Shown: piece by piece, positions 26,903 to 35,615 of the stretch
How the letters are laid out: every line of letters begins with the position of its first letter
Position numbering within the stretch: the first letter of the stretch is position 1
Assembly (NCBI GenBank): GCA_035259205.1
Contig: DATFWO010000002.1
Location: forward strand, 1-64,000
Source of the DNA: SG8-41 sp035259205
GTDB lineage: Bacteria > Pseudomonadota > Gammaproteobacteria > Burkholderiales > SG8-41
Length of the DNA: 64,000 nt
Direction: 5' to 3'
Translations under genes and position numbers: made by a program
The notes under the pieces: generated by a model
What the model was told of the DNA's origin: nothing
The model's database searches: none
Seen by the model: only the letters and a program-made list of their open reading frames with translations

Positions 26903-27919
26903 TCATTGCGCGGACATCCCGGTATCTTTCACCAGTTTCTGCAGGCGCACGTACTCGCTCTGCATCCGCTTCCCGAATTCCTCCGGCGTTCCCGGGGAGG
27001 CCTCGGCGCCCTGGCGCAGGAAAAGATCTTTCGTATCAGCCGTACCGAGGATGCCCGTGATGTCCTTGTTCAGCTTCAGCACGATCGCGCGCGGCGTCTT
27101 CGCGGGCGCCACCACCCCGAACCAGATGTCGGTCTCGAATCCCGGCAGGCCCGATTCCGCGACCGTCGGAACGTCGGGCAGGGAGGCGGTGCGCTTCAGC
27201 GCGCCAACGGCGAGCGGCCGCAGCTTGCCTTCCTTCAATACCGGCATGATGGCGGGTAGCGGATAGAGGTAGTAGTGAACCCGGCCGGCGACCATCTCGG
27301 TCAGGGCGTCGCCCAGCGTCCGGAACGGCACGTGCACCACGTTGATGCCCGCCGCCGACTTGAACAGCTCGCCGGCGATATGAGAGGACGTGCCGATTCC
27401 GCCCGAACCGAAATTGAGCTGCCCCGGTTTCGCTTTCGCCAGGGCGATCAGATCCTTCACCGATTTGACCGGCAGGCCGGGATAGATCACCAGCACGCTC
27501 GGGAGCGCCGCGACTTCGATCACCGGGGTGATGTCCTCCAGCGGCCGGTAGGGAGCCTCCTTCTGCATCAGCGGATTCATCAGGTGCGGCTGGCCGATCA
27601 TGCCCAGCGTGTAGCCATCGGGTGCCGCCCTCGAGATCAGGCCGCTGCCGATGATGCCGCCGCCGCCTGGACGATTGTCGACTATGAATTGCTGCCCGTA
27701 GAGATCGCCCAGCTTCTGGCACACCACTCGGGCCAGAAAATCGCTCGCGAATCCCGCCGGAAACGGCACGATCATGCGGACCGGCCGGGTCGGATACTTT
27801 TCCTGCGCGCTCGCAGCGGTCGCGAGAGCGCATACAAGAAGGATGACGGAAGGAGGAAGGATGATCTTCTTGCAAATCCGTGCTGCCCTGGCGCTGCCGC
27901 TTCCTGCCGCGCTGCTCAT
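26903..27919 (-). CDS. Tripartite tricarboxylate transporter receptor (TctC/Bug)
   Basis: A ~338-residue periplasmic receptor of the Bug/TctC family. The signal peptide ends at about TAASAQ; the mature part starts EKYPTRPVRMIVPFPAGFASDFLAR and carries VDNRPGGGGIIGSGLISRAAPDGYTLGMIG. ATG at 27919 is chosen because AAAAGG lies eight bases upstream; ATG 27925 and GTG 27928 are possible. Sitting inside the catabolic block between the lyase and the SDR gene, it probably brings in the substrate of that pathway (inference). No TctA or TctB is present. Confidence 0.9.
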   Translation of the reverse strand: MSSAAGSGSARAARICKKIILPPSVILLVCALATAASAQEKYPTRPVRMIVPFPAGFASDFLARVVCQKLGDLYGQQFIVDNRPGGGGIIGSGLISRAAPDGYTLGMIGQPHLMNPLMQKEAPYRPLEDITPVIEVAALPSVLVIYPGLPVKSVKDLIALAKAKPGQLNFGSGGIGTSSHIAGELFKSAAGINVVHVPFRTLGDALTEMVAGRVHYYLYPLPAIMPVLKEGKLRPLAVGALKRTASLPDVPTVAESGLPGFETDIWFGVVAPAKTPRAIVLKLNKDITGILGTADTKDLFLRQGAEASPGTPEEFGKRMQSEYVRLQKLVKDTGMSAQ

Positions 27920-27991
27920 CTCCATCACCTTTTCACGGGCATTCGTGATGGGAAACGATCTTATCGTAATGTGGGCGCCTCAGGTAGCCGA

Positions 27992-28768
27992 TTACCAGGC
28001 CACGGTACCGCCGTCCACCGGGATGATCGCTCCAGTGATGAAGTTCGAAGCGTCGGACGCGAGCAGCACCGCGATGCCTTTCAGGTCGTTCTCGCCCCCG
28101 GTCCGTCCCAGCGGAATCTCGCGCAGGATCGGCTCCGGGTTCCGCTCGAACAGCTTCTGGTTGATCGGCGTGACGAAGAATCCCGGGCAGATGCAGTTCA
28201 CGTGGATGTTGTGGTGCGCCCACTTCACCGCCAGGTCGCGGGTGAAGTTGACGAGGGCGCCCTTGCTCGTGCTGTAGACGATGGAGTTGTACGCCCTGGG
28301 GTTGCGGCCGATCAGCCCCGCGACAGATGCGATGTTGATGATCTTGCCGCGCCGTGCCTTGATCATCTCGCGGCCGAGAATCTGCGAGCAGATGAACGGA
28401 GCGGTTATGTTGAGCTCCATGGTCTGCTGCCAGCGCTCGAGCGGCATCTCCTCCGGCGGCGCGACCCACGCGCGGCCTGCGTTGTTGACGAGCACGTCCA
28501 CGCGGCCGAACTTCCCCAGGGTCGCGTCTTTCACCGCCTCGACCTGGTCGGGCTTGGTGACGTCGGCGGCGAGCCCGAGCGCCTTCACGCCGATCTTCTC
28601 GATTCCCTGCGCGGCCTGCTCGCAGTTTTCGAGCTTGCGGGAGCAGATCACGACGTTCGAGCCCGCTTCCGCGAGCGCCGTCGCCATCTGCAATCCCAGC
28701 CCCGTCGCCCCGCCCGTTACGATGCTGACCCGTCCCTCGAGACTGAGGAGCTCCTTTATGGTCGCCAC
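27992..28768 (-). CDS. Short-chain dehydrogenase/reductase
   Basis: A 258-residue classical SDR. NAD(P) motif TGGATGLGLQMA near residue 18, NNAGRAW, and the catalytic tyrosine-lysine pair in YNSIVYSTSKGAL with serine upstream (NIASVAGL). The C-terminus PVDGGTVAW is typical. The GTG start is preceded by GGAGCGACA. Next to an acyl-CoA dehydrogenase, it may oxidise a hydroxyacyl or branched hydroxyacid intermediate (inference). Confidence 0.9.
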   Translation of the reverse strand: MATIKELLSLEGRVSIVTGGATGLGLQMATALAEAGSNVVICSRKLENCEQAAQGIEKIGVKALGLAADVTKPDQVEAVKDATLGKFGRVDVLVNNAGRAWVAPPEEMPLERWQQTMELNITAPFICSQILGREMIKARRGKIINIASVAGLIGRNPRAYNSIVYSTSKGALVNFTRDLAVKWAHHNIHVNCICPGFFVTPINQKLFERNPEPILREIPLGRTGGENDLKGIAVLLASDASNFITGAIIPVDGGTVAW

Positions 28769-28786
28769 TGTCGCTCCGTCACGATA

Positions 28787-28950
28787 AAAAGCATCAACGC
28801 TATGGACGCCAAGGAAGAACCGCTATGGGCGCAATGGATCGGAGTACATTCTTTCCAAATACCAGTGCGCCGGGCCTCCCTCGCCGCATACAGGCATCTG
28901 GGCCGTTGCGGCCTTCGCCGTTCCATTGCGACCATCGCGTTGATGCTGTT
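28787..28950. repeat. Inverted-repeat element between SDR and acyl-CoA dehydrogenase genes
   Basis: Left arm 28787-28812 contains AGCATCAACGC-ATGG-CGC; right arm 28925-28950 is its imperfect reverse complement (about 23 of 26 positions agree). A second, internal copy of the CGCTATGGGCGCAATGG type (from 28821) also pairs with the right arm. The ~110 bases between hold a GGCCG-TTG-CGGCC hairpin and no gene. It looks like a small non-autonomous repeat element. Confidence 0.6.
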
Positions 28951-28952
28951 TG

Positions 28953-30092
28953 CTAGTCGTCCTTCAGCAGCTGGCCGGCGATGATGTTGCGCTGGATCTC
29001 GGAGGAGCCTTCGTAGATGCGCATGATGCGCACGTCGCGATACACCGTCTCGATGCCCGCCTCGCGCATGTAGCCCATCCCGCCGTGGATCTGCACCGCG
29101 CAGTCCGCCACCTTCGCCAGTGCTTCGGTCGCGAAGAGCTTCGCCGCGGATGCTTCCAGGGTACCGCGCTCGCCGCGCACCATGACCTCGATCGCGCGCT
29201 CGGTGAGGAGCCGGGACGCGTCGCGCGCGACCGCCATGTCCGCGAGCATCCACTGCAGTCCCTGGTATTCCGCGATCTTTCTGCCGCCCTGGGTGCGCAC
29301 CTTCATGTATTCGATGCAGCGCTCGATCAGCCGGTCCATGATGCCGCACGCGCGCGAGGCGATGGTTACGCGCCCCCGGGTAAGCGTCTTCAGCGCCTGC
29401 ACGTAGCCCATTCCTTCGGAGCCGAGGAGATTCTCCGCCGGAACCTCGCAGTCGTTGAAGGACAGCGGCGCGGTCGTGCAGCCATGCATGCCCATCTTGA
29501 GCTCGTTCTTGCCGATGGAGAATCCGGAAAAGCCCCGCTCGACGACGAAAGCCGAGATGCCCTTGACCCCCTTCGTCTTGTCGGTGATCGCCATCACGGT
29601 GAAGACCTGTGCGATCCCCGCGTTGGTGATGAAGATCTTCTCGCCGTTGAGGATGTAGCGGTCGCCCTTTTTCACCGCGATCGTGCGCATCGCGGCCGGA
29701 TCCGATCCAGCCTGCGGCTCCGTCAGCGCGAAGCAGCCGACCCATTCCCCGGTCGCCATTCGCGGCAGGTATTTGCGCTTGAGCGTGTCCGAGCCGAGCG
29801 CGATGATTCCGTTGGTCCCGATACCTGTGTGGTTGGCGATGATGGTCGCGAAGCCGTAGTTGCTGCGGCCGAGCTCCATCTCGACGGCGCACTTGGCCGC
29901 CAGATCGAAGCCGGCGCCTCCGTACTCCTCGGGTATGTTGATGCCGAACAGCCCGATGTCGCGCGCCTGCGCCATGATTGCATCGGGGACGGCGTCGTGC
30001 TCTTCGATCCAGCGCGAATGCGGCTCGACCTCCTTTTCCAGGAAGCGCCGCAGCTCCGCACAGAATGCAACTGCTTCAGGCGATAGCTTCAT
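28953..30092 (-). CDS. Acyl-CoA dehydrogenase
   Basis: A 379-residue FAD-dependent acyl-CoA dehydrogenase with the usual three domains. Flavin-binding stretches CFALTEPQAGSDPAAMRT and KIFITNAGIAQVF, the QIHGGMGYMREAGIETVYRDVRIMRIYEGSSEIQRNIIA end with the catalytic-base glutamate in YEGSSE. It introduces a 2,3 double bond in a CoA ester and passes electrons to ETF. No ETF genes are nearby. The substrate is unknown; the adjacent ADP-forming acyl-CoA synthetase may supply the CoA ester. Confidence 0.92.
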   Translation of the reverse strand: MKLSPEAVAFCAELRRFLEKEVEPHSRWIEEHDAVPDAIMAQARDIGLFGINIPEEYGGAGFDLAAKCAVEMELGRSNYGFATIIANHTGIGTNGIIALGSDTLKRKYLPRMATGEWVGCFALTEPQAGSDPAAMRTIAVKKGDRYILNGEKIFITNAGIAQVFTVMAITDKTKGVKGISAFVVERGFSGFSIGKNELKMGMHGCTTAPLSFNDCEVPAENLLGSEGMGYVQALKTLTRGRVTIASRACGIMDRLIERCIEYMKVRTQGGRKIAEYQGLQWMLADMAVARDASRLLTERAIEVMVRGERGTLEASAAKLFATEALAKVADCAVQIHGGMGYMREAGIETVYRDVRIMRIYEGSSEIQRNIIAGQLLKDD

Positions 30093-30104
30093 TTCAATCG
30101 GTGC

Positions 30105-30118
30105 GTGACAGGTGACAG
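30105..30118 (+). repeat. Two GTGACAG heptamers
   Basis: GTGACAG at 30105 and 30112, followed about 30 bases later by single inverted relatives (TTGTCAC near 30145 and TTATCAC near 30164). A short member of the dispersed heptamer family between two minus-strand genes. Confidence 0.5.
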
Positions 30119-30148
30119 GCGAAAGTCTACCGGCTTTTTTCTTGTCAC

Positions 30149-32311
30149 TTACACTTTATTGCTTATCACCGATGATTTGCCGCGCGCTCCCGCGGCAGGC
30201 CGAATGAGCGCATCGACCGCCTTCACGCCGCGGCCCGCGGGGAAAACGAACAAGGGATTGATGTCGAGCTCGGCCACGTGGTCCCTGAGATCCCACGCCA
30301 GCACCGACAGCCGCACGATGGCGTCGACCAGCGCATCCACGTCGGCGCGCGGCATGCCGCGCGCCCCGGTCAGTGCCGGGTAGCCGACGGTCTCCTCGAC
30401 CATCTCGCGCGCTGTCGCAGGGGTGATGGGCGCCAGCCGGAACGCCACATCCTTCAGAATCTCCGCGAAGATACCCCCCAGCCCGAACATTACCGCCGGT
30501 CCGAAGGGAGGCTCGTTGACGACGCCCAGTATCACCTCGGCGCCGCCGCTCAGCATCTCCTGCACCAGCACGCCGTCGATACGGGCATCCGCCTTGTAGG
30601 CGCGCGCGTTCGCAAGCACCTCGCTGTAGCCCGTCAGGAGGTCTTTGTCCGATGAGACGCCCAGGCGCACCGCAAGCGCCTCCGTCTTGTGCGGGATGTC
30701 GGGCGACTGCACCTTCAGCACCAGCGGATAGCCCATGCGTCGTGCGATGGCGAGCGCCTCGTTGCTGCTCTTCGCCAGCTCTTCGCGGATGACGGGTATG
30801 CCGTACTCCGCCAGCACGCGCTTTGCGGCGTATTCGTGGAGATCGCCGTTCTGTCCATCGAGCATCGCCCGCGCCGTTGTGCTGGTCAATGCGGGCGCGC
30901 GCTCGTCTTTCAGCCGCAGCCGCCGGCGTTGCGCCTCGGCGTACCAGGACAGCGTCGCCATCGCGCGCCCGCAGCGTACCGGCGACCGGTAGTGCGGGAT
31001 GCGCGCCGCGTCCAGCATTGCATACGCCTCGGCAGCTGCGGCCTCACGCGCGCTCCAGCAGAGGAACACCGGCTTGTCGCTGCGGACCGCGCCCGCGACG
31101 ATCTGCTGCGCCACCTTCGCCGCGAGCTCTCCCTGGAGAGAAGCGTTGATCATCGCTACGCAGTCGATGTTCGGGTCGTTCAGTATCGCTTCCAGAGCCA
31201 GCCCGACCAGATCGGTCTTGTTGAAAACCGCAGCGGTTACGTCCACCGGGTTGAGGAGCGAGCCGAACTCGGGTACGAAGCTCCGCAGCTTGTCCATCGT
31301 TTCGTGCGCGAGCTGCGGCAGCCGCATTCCGCGGGCGATGCATTCGTCGGTCATGAGGATGCCGGCGCCGCCGGATATGGTGACGATCGCGAGGCGGTTG
31401 CCGCGCGGCAGCTTGCCGCACTGCAATGCCCGTCCGTAGTCCACCACGTCCTGGATATCCTCGACCTGAATGATGCCGGCCTGCCGGAACGCCGCCTTGT
31501 AGAGCGCCATTGCGCCGCCCAGATTCGCTGTATGCGAGCGCGCCGCTTTCTGCCCCTGCTCGGTATTTCCCGCTTTCCATATCAGGATCGGCTTTCCCGC
31601 CGCCAGCGCCCGGTCGCCGGCGTCGAGCAGCCGCCGCGCGTCCCTCAAGCCCTCGATGTAGGCGACGACGATCCCGGTCTGCGGATCGCGGAGGTAGTAG
31701 TCGATGAAGTCGAGCGTGGAGACACCGATTTCGTTGCCGACCGTGACGATCTGCCGGAACGGCAGCCGGCCGTCCTTCGACGAAAGATCCATCACCGAGT
31801 AACCGAAGCCGCCGCTTTGCGAGACCATGGACACGGATCCCGGCTCGTATTCGTAGTTGAACACGGAGCCGAACCCGGCATACACCCTGTCGGCGACGTT
31901 GATCATGCCCTGGCAGTTGGGGCCGATGACGCCCATGTCGTGGGCGCGCGCGATCGCGATGAGCTCCTGTTGGAGTGTCTCCCCCTCGCCACCCATCTCC
32001 GAGAATCCCGAGCTGAAGATAATGACGTACGGCACGCGCTTCGCCCCGCACTGCTTCAGCATGTCCGCGACTCTCGAGGCCCTGACCAGGATCAGCGCGA
32101 GGTCCGGCACTTCCGGGACGTCCGCAAGCGACGGGTAGCACTTGATCCCGAGGATCTCCTGGTAGCGGGGATTGACCGGATAGAGCCTGCCGGCGTAGCC
32201 GTGACTCAGCAGAAACTTGAGCGGCTGCCCGCTGATCGAAGGAAGATCCTGGGATGCGCCAATGATGGCAATGGCACCCGGTTTGAAGAAGCGTTCGAGG
32301 TCGGTGCGCAT
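30149..32311 (-). CDS. ADP-forming acyl-CoA synthetase
   Basis: A 720-residue NDP-forming acyl-CoA synthetase with fused alpha and beta parts: CoA-binding Rossmann domain (FFKPGAIAIIGASQD), succinyl-CoA-ligase-like domains with the phosphohistidine in ARSHTANLGG, and a C-terminal ATP-grasp part (about 490-700, LVLKVQSPDIPHKTE and AELDINPLFV). It makes an acyl-CoA from the acid, CoA and ATP, or runs in reverse to conserve energy. Start 32311 (MRTDLERFFKPG) is the family N-terminus; the frame is open a further 11 codons. With the acyl-CoA dehydrogenase it forms the CoA branch of the catabolic block. Confidence 0.88.
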   Translation of the reverse strand: MRTDLERFFKPGAIAIIGASQDLPSISGQPLKFLLSHGYAGRLYPVNPRYQEILGIKCYPSLADVPEVPDLALILVRASRVADMLKQCGAKRVPYVIIFSSGFSEMGGEGETLQQELIAIARAHDMGVIGPNCQGMINVADRVYAGFGSVFNYEYEPGSVSMVSQSGGFGYSVMDLSSKDGRLPFRQIVTVGNEIGVSTLDFIDYYLRDPQTGIVVAYIEGLRDARRLLDAGDRALAAGKPILIWKAGNTEQGQKAARSHTANLGGAMALYKAAFRQAGIIQVEDIQDVVDYGRALQCGKLPRGNRLAIVTISGGAGILMTDECIARGMRLPQLAHETMDKLRSFVPEFGSLLNPVDVTAAVFNKTDLVGLALEAILNDPNIDCVAMINASLQGELAAKVAQQIVAGAVRSDKPVFLCWSAREAAAAEAYAMLDAARIPHYRSPVRCGRAMATLSWYAEAQRRRLRLKDERAPALTSTTARAMLDGQNGDLHEYAAKRVLAEYGIPVIREELAKSSNEALAIARRMGYPLVLKVQSPDIPHKTEALAVRLGVSSDKDLLTGYSEVLANARAYKADARIDGVLVQEMLSGGAEVILGVVNEPPFGPAVMFGLGGIFAEILKDVAFRLAPITPATAREMVEETVGYPALTGARGMPRADVDALVDAIVRLSVLAWDLRDHVAELDINPLFVFPAGRGVKAVDALIRPAAGARGKSSVISNKV

Positions 32312-32435
32312 GTTCCCGTAGCGGACTCGGAGCGGCGCGGGCAAAAAAATCGCAATGATATCAGGGTCGCGCGCCGGAAAACGGAACGAACGGGACTACC
32401 CGGGCATCGTTCGCCGGCGCGGACAACAGCAACCG

Positions 32436-33539
32436 TCAGTCGGCCCGGACAAACTTCTGCACGCGCCGGCCGAAGCCGGCTTCTCCGGTGTAGATATTCC
32501 CCTTCGAGTCCATGGCCAGGTTGTGCAGCGACCGGAACTCGCCGGCGTAGCGCCCATGACGGGCAAAGCTGCCCAGCGGTTTGCCGTCGACGCGGGACAA
32601 GATGTGGATCTGTCCTTTCTGGCCGTCGCTGATATAGATGTAGCGCTGCGCCGGATCGGGCGAGAACAGCAGATCGCCCGAGTCCAGCGCCGACATCTGC
32701 TGGCTCAGGAATTCGGTCACGAACGTGCCGTTCTTCTGGAATACCTGGATGCGCGTGTTACCCCGGTCGCAGACATAGACCATGCCGTCATTGGACAGCC
32801 GCACGCAATGCACGGCGTTCGCGAACTGCTTTGGAGGCGCCGCGCCGGGCGCTGCCTTGTCGTCGCTCGGCGCTGCGCCGTACGCGCCCCAGTGCCGCTT
32901 GTAGGCCCCGGTCTTCGCGTCGAATACGACGATCCTCTTGTTGCCGTAACCGTCCGCGACGTAGAGCTCGCTCGCGGCAGCGTCGACCACCATGTTCGCC
33001 GGGCGCCCCAGCTGCGTCCTGCTGTTGCTGCCCTCCGATTTGCCGGGGCGCCCGATCTGCATCAGGAATTTGCCTTCGCGTGTGAACTTGAGAATCATGT
33101 TGTCGGCCGGATCGTTCCCAGCGATCCACACGTAGCCCTCCGCATCGACGTAGATGCCGTGCTCGTTTTTCGGCCAGTCGTAGCCCTGCCCCGGTCCGCC
33201 CCAGCCCTGGATGAAATTCCCTTCCGCATCGAACTCGGTGACCGCCGGCGCGGGCGTGCAGCAGCGCGATTCCGGCTGACTGCCTTTCGCCTTTTCGTCA
33301 TCCAGTATCGTATTCGGCCGGTGCAGCACCCAGACGTGATCGCGCGAGTCCACCGCGAGGCCCGCGATCTGGGTGAATATCCAGTTGTCCTTGAGCGGCT
33401 TCGGCCAGAACGGATCGACGATGAATTTCGGGCCGTCGGGTGCACCCTGCGGTACGGCGCTGCGCGGCGCAGGCTGCGTGCAGCCGAGCGCCACGAGCAC
33501 TCCGATGACCGGAGCGACAGCGAGATGGATCTTGTTCAT
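32436..33539 (-). CDS. NHL-repeat beta-propeller lipoprotein
   Basis: A 367-residue exported protein with a lipobox (signal peptide ending VALGC at about residue 20). The remainder is a six-bladed NHL-type propeller: repeated units such as GLAVDSRDHVWVLHR, HGIYVDAEGYVWIAG, NMVVDAAASELYVADGYGNKRI, VCDRGNTRIQVF and NLAMDSKGNIYTGE. Similar proteins are annotated as peptidylglycine monooxygenase-like, but the copper sites of that enzyme are not visible. Probably a periplasmic binding or scaffold lipoprotein. GGGGGAGAAC precedes the ATG. Confidence 0.85.
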   Translation of the reverse strand: MNKIHLAVAPVIGVLVALGCTQPAPRSAVPQGAPDGPKFIVDPFWPKPLKDNWIFTQIAGLAVDSRDHVWVLHRPNTILDDEKAKGSQPESRCCTPAPAVTEFDAEGNFIQGWGGPGQGYDWPKNEHGIYVDAEGYVWIAGNDPADNMILKFTREGKFLMQIGRPGKSEGSNSRTQLGRPANMVVDAAASELYVADGYGNKRIVVFDAKTGAYKRHWGAYGAAPSDDKAAPGAAPPKQFANAVHCVRLSNDGMVYVCDRGNTRIQVFQKNGTFVTEFLSQQMSALDSGDLLFSPDPAQRYIYISDGQKGQIHILSRVDGKPLGSFARHGRYAGEFRSLHNLAMDSKGNIYTGEAGFGRRVQKFVRAD

Positions 33540-33719
33540 GTTCTCCCCCGTTGGTGCGCAGCCCCTCGCTGCGCGCGGTCATGGTAGGCGCGGCGAGGGA
33601 CCGGCGGCAAGTAGCGCAACGTCCTTATTGTGGAAGAACGAAACGGTGGCCCGCTCCGGGCGTACCGTGAGAGGGGTGCTATCATCCGGCATCGTTGGAA
33701 TTTTCTTACAGTCCGTATC

Positions 33720-34964
33720 GTGAACACCGCCGTTGCAAGCGCCGCCGCGGCGCCGCGCTCTTTCAAGGACGTGTGGCTGATTTCCGCGGGACACGCGTTC
33801 ACCCACTGGTACACCGCAACGTTCTACCTGCTGCTGCCGCTGATCGGCAAGGAGCTCGGCCTCTCGTACACCGAGATCGGCGTGATCATGGCGGTGCAAA
33901 ACGCCGTCGGCGCCATCTCCAACATACCGGGCGGCATGATAGTGGATACGGTCGGCAAGAAGGGCTATCTCATGGCGATTTCGCTCTTCTGGGTCGGATT
34001 CCCCTACGCCCTGATGAGCCTGACGCACAGCTACTGGATGCTGCTCGCGTGCGTAACCCTGGTCGGCATGGGCAACAACCTCTGGCATCCCGCGGCGATT
34101 TCCACGCTCGCCTACCGCTACCCCGACCGCAAGGGCCTGGTGATCGCGTTCCACGGCGTGGGCGGCAATCTCGCCGACGCCACCGCGCCTCTCGTGGTAG
34201 GCGCTCTGCTCGTCTGGTTCAGCTGGCGCAATGTGGTCGTGATGAACGTCGTGCCCGGGCTGGTGATGGCCGCGCTGATTCTCACCATGCTGGGAGCCTT
34301 TACGGTGACCTCGGCCAGGGATGCGATCAATGCCGGGGTCCGGTCGCGCGGGGTCCGCGCATACCTCAAGGACTTCGGGAGCCTCCTCAAAAACCGCGAA
34401 TTGATGCTGGTGGCGATCGGCTCCGCGTTCCGGACGATGACTCAGGTCGGGCTGCTCACCTTTCTGCCCGTCTACCTCCTCTATGAAATGCACTATTCCA
34501 AGTTCACCGTCGGTGTGTGCCTGGCCGTGATGCAGATCTCCGGCATGGCCGCGAGCGCGATCGGGGGGCACCTCTCGGACAAATGGGGTCGCAAGCGCAT
34601 CGTCATGTCGAGCATGGTGCTGTCGGGAGTGACGATCGTGTTCATGGCGCTTGCCGGCAAGAGCCCGGCATTCGTCTTTTTCATCGCGCTCGTCGGCTTC
34701 TTCCTGTATTTCATGCGTCCGGTGCTGCAAGCGTGGGCCGTGGAGTCCACACCCAGGGAAATGGCAGGCAGCGGCGTGGCGGTGCAGTTCGGAATCCAGG
34801 CTGCCGGCTCGGCCGTTGCGCCGGCGATCTTCGGCATGATCGCCGACCACTACAGCATCAATACCGCGTTCCTGTTCCTGGCCGGCACGATCATCTTCGC
34901 GAACCTGCTGATCTTCTTCATGCCGAGCGGCGTGGTGAAACCGGCCAAGACCGCGGCGGCCTAG
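33720..34964 (+). CDS. Major facilitator superfamily transporter
   Basis: A ~414-residue MFS permease with twelve hydrophobic segments. The loop 2-3 motif is GGMIVDTVGKKGYLM and the mirror motif after helix 8 is GGHLSDKWGRKRIVM, both typical. It resembles fosmidomycin-resistance/tetracycline-type MFS carriers in its N-terminal ISAGHAFTHWYTATFYLLLPLIGKELG. The start is uncertain: GTG at 33720 fits the family length; the frame extends to 33630. No adjoining gene fixes its substrate. Confidence 0.85.
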   Translation: MNTAVASAAAAPRSFKDVWLISAGHAFTHWYTATFYLLLPLIGKELGLSYTEIGVIMAVQNAVGAISNIPGGMIVDTVGKKGYLMAISLFWVGFPYALMSLTHSYWMLLACVTLVGMGNNLWHPAAISTLAYRYPDRKGLVIAFHGVGGNLADATAPLVVGALLVWFSWRNVVVMNVVPGLVMAALILTMLGAFTVTSARDAINAGVRSRGVRAYLKDFGSLLKNRELMLVAIGSAFRTMTQVGLLTFLPVYLLYEMHYSKFTVGVCLAVMQISGMAASAIGGHLSDKWGRKRIVMSSMVLSGVTIVFMALAGKSPAFVFFIALVGFFLYFMRPVLQAWAVESTPREMAGSGVAVQFGIQAAGSAVAPAIFGMIADHYSINTAFLFLAGTIIFANLLIFFMPSGVVKPAKTAAA

Positions 34965-34995
34965 CTCGGTCGGGCACGCGCACTGCTCGTCGTTC

Positions 34996-35457
34996 CTAGT
35001 AGTGTGACTTGAAGCTCACGCCGCCGCGCCGCGCGAGCTCCTCGAGCTCGATGTAGGAGCGCTTGGTCTGCTTGTCCACCGTGAACTGCATCTTGCGCGC
35101 GGGATCGGTCGAAGCGCGAAAGCTCACGAGCTGCAGGGACTCCTTGACCTCCCACTCGTGCGCGCCCGCGATGCCCGCGGGGGCGTAGATCGACGTGCCA
35201 GGACCGGCCTCGTATTCGTTGCCCTGAAAATCGCGCACGATGGCGTGGCCGGAAATTACGAAATAGAAGGCCTCGATCGGATGCCAGTGCAGCTGCTCGA
35301 CGGTGCCTGCTTCATAGGTCGCGACCGCTACGCGGACCCGGTCGGTGGGCCGCTCGGGATGCCCGACGATGGGCTTCAGCGTCTGTCCCTTGGTTACACC
35401 CGGCCGCGCTTCGATCGCCGCCTCGTTGATGACCTGCAGTGTCGGTTTGACTTCCAC
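34996..35457 (-). CDS. Cupin-domain protein
   Basis: A 153-residue single cupin. The conserved barrel motifs are read in AGTVEQLHWHPIEAFYFVISGHAIV (metal histidines H-x-H and E) and GTSIYAPAGIAGAHEWE (third histidine). Start GTG at 35457 is chosen because AGGAG lies upstream; the open frame continues to 35571 only through translated heptamer repeats. It may be a metal-dependent dioxygenase or isomerase, or a sensor. Substrate unknown. Confidence 0.82.
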   Translation of the reverse strand: MEVKPTLQVINEAAIEARPGVTKGQTLKPIVGHPERPTDRVRVAVATYEAGTVEQLHWHPIEAFYFVISGHAIVRDFQGNEYEAGPGTSIYAPAGIAGAHEWEVKESLQLVSFRASTDPARKMQFTVDKQTKRSYIELEELARRGGVSFKSHY

Positions 35458-35484
35458 TTTCGCGCTCCTCTGCTCTGGTAATGC

Positions 35485-35610
35485 GTGACTGGTGGTGCGT
35501 GACTGATGATGCGTGACTGATGAAGCGTGACTGTAAGGTCGCGATTTGCAGTGCGCAAGGGGCTGACGCAAGCCGCACTTACGCCCTACCAGTCACGAGT
35601 CACCGTTCAC
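35485..35610. repeat. Facing GTGACTG heptamer arrays
   Basis: Seven exact 7-base steps from 35485: GTGACTG alternating with GTGGTGC, ATGATGC, ATGAAGC. The opposite orientation follows at 35590: CAGTCAC, GAGTCAC, CGTTCAC. The arrays lie between the cupin gene and the TctC gene, both minus strand. Confidence 0.88.
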
Positions 35611-35615
35611 GCATA

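Noticed and set aside
30689..32632. A 647-codon open frame opposite the acyl-CoA synthetase
   Set aside because: Antisense shadow without domain features.
35458..35571. N-terminal extension of the cupin protein
   Set aside because: The added residues are translated heptamer repeats; AGGAG before GTG 35457 marks the start.
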